From JAAFIP01 sp963775085 (GTDB lineage Bacteria > Pseudomonadota > Gammaproteobacteria > Burkholderiales > Burkholderiaceae_C), in NCBI GenBank assembly GCA_963775085.1, contig CAVZHO010000002.1, forward strand, positions 496,001-560,000: 64,000 nt of DNA. The letters are read 5' to 3'. Both the position numbers and the translations under genes were made by a program. The notes beneath the pieces were generated by a model that was not told the origin of the DNA, ran no database searches, and was given only the letters and a program-made list of their open reading frames with translations. Positions 61,905-64,000 of this stretch are shown in pieces (positions within the stretch are counted from its first letter, which is position 1; every line of letters starts with the position of its first letter).

Positions 61905-62930
61905 ATGAGAGTTAAAAATTCTAGATTCAGCGGCTTGGTAGCCAAAGCCGCTATCGGCGTTATTGCGGCCGCCACCATGGCGATGGTATCGTCTGCCCAC
62001 GCCGCGTGGGAGCCTACCAAGCCCGTCGAGTTTGTGGTGCCCGCCGGAACTGGCGGCGGCGCCGACCAGATGGCACGCTTGATCCAGGGCATCATCATCA
62101 AGCACAAGCTGATGAAAGAGCCCCTCATTGTCGTCAACAAATCCGGCGGTGCAGGTGCCGAGGGCTTTCTGGCCGTCAAAGAAGCCAAGGGCGACCCGCA
62201 CAAAATCGTCGTCTCCCTGTCCAACCTGTTTACCACCCCATTGGCAACCGGCGTGCCCTTCAATTGGAAGGACATGACTCCCGTGTCGATGATGGCGCTG
62301 GACCAGTTTGTGCTGTGGGTGAATGCCGAGTCGCCGCACAAGACCGCCAAAGACTACCTGGCTGCTGTCAAGGCCGCAGGCCCGAGCAAGATGAAAATGG
62401 GCGGTACGGGCTCCAAGCAGGAAGACCAGATTCTGACCGTGGGCATCGAGAAAGCCACCGGCACCAAGTTCATCTATGTGCCCTTCAAGGGCGGCGGTGA
62501 AGTGGCTGTGCAACTGGTAGGCAAGCATATTGACTCCACCGTTAACAATCCCATTGAGGCGGTTGCCCAGTGGCGTGCCAACCAACTGCGCGCCCTGTGC
62601 GTGTTTGATGACACCCGCATGCCCTACAAGACCAAGGTGACCGACACCCAGTCCTGGAACGACATTCCTACCTGCCAGGAGGCCGGTGTGCCCGCCGACT
62701 ACGTGATGCTGCGCGGTATTTTCATGCCAGCGGGCGTGTCCAAGGACCAGTTGGAGTTCTACGTCAATATGCTCAAGAAAGTCCGTGAGACCCCTGAGTG
62801 GAAAGACTACATGGAAAAAGGTGCCTTCAACCAGACCGCCATGTCGGGTGAAGAATTCAGCAAGTGGCTAACCAAAGCTGAAAGCCAGCACCGCGACCTG
62901 ATGAAAGAAGCTGGCTTTTTGGCCAAGTAA
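61905..62930 (+). CDS. tctC: Tricarboxylate-type periplasmic binding protein (TctC/Bug)
   Basis: 341 residues from ATG 61905. Signal peptide ends SSAHAA. WEPTKPVEFVVPAGTGGGADQMARLIQGII has the ligand-binding loop, followed by VVNKSGGAGAEGFLAVKEAKGDPHKIV and FKGGGEVAVQLVGKHIDSTVNNPIEA. With tctB and tctA directly downstream this is a complete tripartite tricarboxylate transporter, unlike the two orphan Bug proteins in the window. An intrinsic terminator lies between it and tctB. Confidence 0.92.
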   Translation: MRVKNSRFSGLVAKAAIGVIAAATMAMVSSAHAAWEPTKPVEFVVPAGTGGGADQMARLIQGIIIKHKLMKEPLIVVNKSGGAGAEGFLAVKEAKGDPHKIVVSLSNLFTTPLATGVPFNWKDMTPVSMMALDQFVLWVNAESPHKTAKDYLAAVKAAGPSKMKMGGTGSKQEDQILTVGIEKATGTKFIYVPFKGGGEVAVQLVGKHIDSTVNNPIEAVAQWRANQLRALCVFDDTRMPYKTKVTDTQSWNDIPTCQEAGVPADYVMLRGIFMPAGVSKDQLEFYVNMLKKVRETPEWKDYMEKGAFNQTAMSGEEFSKWLTKAESQHRDLMKEAGFLAK

Positions 62931-62934
62931 TCAA

Positions 62935-62960
62935 TAAAAGCCCCTGAAAAGGGGCTTTTA
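62935..62960 (+). terminator. Intrinsic terminator/attenuator after tctC
   Basis: Ten-base stem TAAAAGCCCC/GGGGCTTTTA with a six-base loop; the stem itself provides the T-run, which is short. It would make part of the transcripts end after tctC and so favour binding-protein excess over TctBA. Confidence 0.8.
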
Positions 62961-63057
62961 TCCTTTATCGTTAGAGCCGCCACACCGCGTCGCGGCTCTT
63001 CTATTTATCAATCTGTCAGCCCATTCAGGGCGCTTTTCTTTAAGACGGAGTTCCCTC

Positions 63058-63579
63058 ATGGAACCACAAGAGACAAATACTGCCGAGTATCGCTCGGGCA
63101 TTGCCACCTATATTGTTGAAGCCATCATTGCCTGCGCCATTCTGGTCATGGGCCTGGTGGTGATCTTTGGCAGCCGGGCGCTGGGCTCGGGCTGGACCAG
63201 TGATGGCCCCGGTGCCGGCTATTTCCCCTTCTATATCGGCCTGATTTTGTGCATATCGGGTGTGGGCACCCTGTACCAGGCGCTATTTGGCAAAAACAAA
63301 AACACCGAGGTGTTTGTCGATGGCCAGCAGATCCGCCGGGTGCTGTCGGTATTTATTCCCGCCTGCATCTACGTGCTGGCGGTGCAGTTTATCGGGCTGT
63401 ATGTGGCCTCGGCCATCTATATCGCGTTGTTCATGATCATCCTGGGCGAATTTTCTCCCGTCAAGAGCATCATCACCGCGCTGGTCGTGAACGTGCTGTT
63501 TTTCTTCATGTTTGAGGTTTGGTTCAAAGTGCCGCTGTTCAAAGGGAAATTTGACCTGCTGAGCTTCCTTGGTTACTAA
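63058..63579 (+). CDS. tctB: Tripartite tricarboxylate transporter small membrane subunit
   Basis: 173 residues with four TM helices (TctB/DUF1468): EAIIACAILVMGLVVIFGSRALGSGWTSDGPGAGYFPFYIGLILCISG is the family core. ATG 63058 follows GGAG. Works with TctA in the inner membrane. Confidence 0.9.
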   Translation: MEPQETNTAEYRSGIATYIVEAIIACAILVMGLVVIFGSRALGSGWTSDGPGAGYFPFYIGLILCISGVGTLYQALFGKNKNTEVFVDGQQIRRVLSVFIPACIYVLAVQFIGLYVASAIYIALFMIILGEFSPVKSIITALVVNVLFFFMFEVWFKVPLFKGKFDLLSFLGY

Positions 63580-63631
63580 AAGCACAGCCGCCGCAAACCT
63601 TCTCTCAAAAAATTACTGACCGGATACAGAC

Positions 63632-64000
63632 ATGGAAGAAATCAACGCACTTTTTCACGGATTTAGCGTCATCCTCACACCGATGAACATGCTGCTGATG
63701 TTTGTTGGCATCATCTTGGGCGTGCTGATCGGCGTGCTGCCCGGCCTGGGCGGCGCCAACGGCGTGGCCATTTTGCTACCGCTCACGTTCACGATGTCGC
63801 CCACGTCGGCCATCATCATGCTGTCCTGCATTTATTGGGGCGCGCTGTTTGGCGGTGCCATCACCTCGATTTTGTTCAACATACCCGGCGAGCCGTGGTC
63901 TGTCGCGACCACCTTTGACGGTTACCCCATGGCGCAGCAGGGCCGGGCGGGCGAGGCCCTGACGGCGGCATTCACTTCGTCCTTTATCGGCGCATTTGTG
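63632..64000 (+). CDS. tctA: Tripartite tricarboxylate transporter large subunit (partial)
   Basis: The frame begins at ATG 63632 and runs off the right edge (123 codons visible). MLLMFVGIILGVLIGVLPGLGGANGVAILLPLTF is the TctA hallmark (GxxIGxLPGLG), followed by IMLSCIYWGALFGGAITSILFNIPGEPWSVATTFDGYPMAQQGRAGEAL. It forms the transport channel with TctB. Confidence 0.92.
   Translation, partial: MEEINALFHGFSVILTPMNMLLMFVGIILGVLIGVLPGLGGANGVAILLPLTFTMSPTSAIIMLSCIYWGALFGGAITSILFNIPGEPWSVATTFDGYPMAQQGRAGEALTAAFTSSFIGAFV

Overview
The window looks like a chromosomal segment of a Burkholderiales betaproteobacterium, most likely of the Comamonadaceae (Rhodoferax/Polaromonas-like). This is an inference from the high-GC coding style, three Bug/TctC-type periplasmic binding proteins, the etfBA/acyl-CoA dehydrogenase/nitronate monooxygenase block, and a dispersed intergenic repeat built on ATAGCTGCTTACGTCC...GACAAGGACTA. 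No rRNA, tRNA, CRISPR array, transposase or phage gene was recognised.

Layout. (1) 1-10.7 kb: the 3' end of an RNase D-like exonuclease, then a long minus-strand cluster with two different HME-type RND pumps, one short adaptor, a DUF5666-like periplasmic protein, an alginate-export-type beta-barrel and a secreted protein. Its distal third carries many frameshifts. (2) 11-20 kb: pcp, a YpfJ-type metallopeptidase, an MsbA-like ABC exporter, an AT-richer AAA ATPase/DUF4276 pair with an HTH protein (defence candidate), and divergent SlyD-like FKBP and RoxA-like ribosomal oxygenase genes. (3) 20-31 kb: a frameshifted DUF11 surface protein, a P450/flavin-reductase pair, a class V aminotransferase, pyrD, rpiA, a YebC-family gene, an enoyl-CoA hydratase and an MscS channel. 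(4) 31-45 kb: a Bug protein, a MetE-C-like enzyme, then an apparent aromatic-acid locus: vanA-vanR-vanB, a complete livKHMGF-type ABC importer, a second Bug protein, a DUF1932 dehydrogenase and a CYP199A-like P450. (5) 45-50 kb: a methyltransferase, a VapBC module, a thioredoxin-gene remnant and a TRAP transporter (dctPQM) with an attenuator-like hairpin after dctP. (6) 50-57 kb: etfBA, acyl-CoA dehydrogenase, nitronate monooxygenase, foldback repeats, a HigBA-type module and an HNH-like zinc-cluster protein. (7) 57-64 kb: DUF2784 protein, lipoprotein hydrolase, lipocalin, bactofilin, a ThDP enzyme and the start of a tctCBA transporter.

How the genes work together. The van/CYP199A/liv region reads as uptake plus O-demethylation of methoxylated benzoates. 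The etf/acyl-CoA dehydrogenase block handles acyl-CoA oxidation. The RND cluster reads as one envelope-spanning export system, possibly decaying at its distal end.

The most unusual signals are the short dispersed repeat, which lies in frame inside pyrD and an ABC exporter and at the 5' end of the vanR-like gene; the two structured tandem units directly upstream of rpiA; the AAA/DUF4276 pair; and the two-pump RND cluster. All calls come from reading the sequence; no database search was run.
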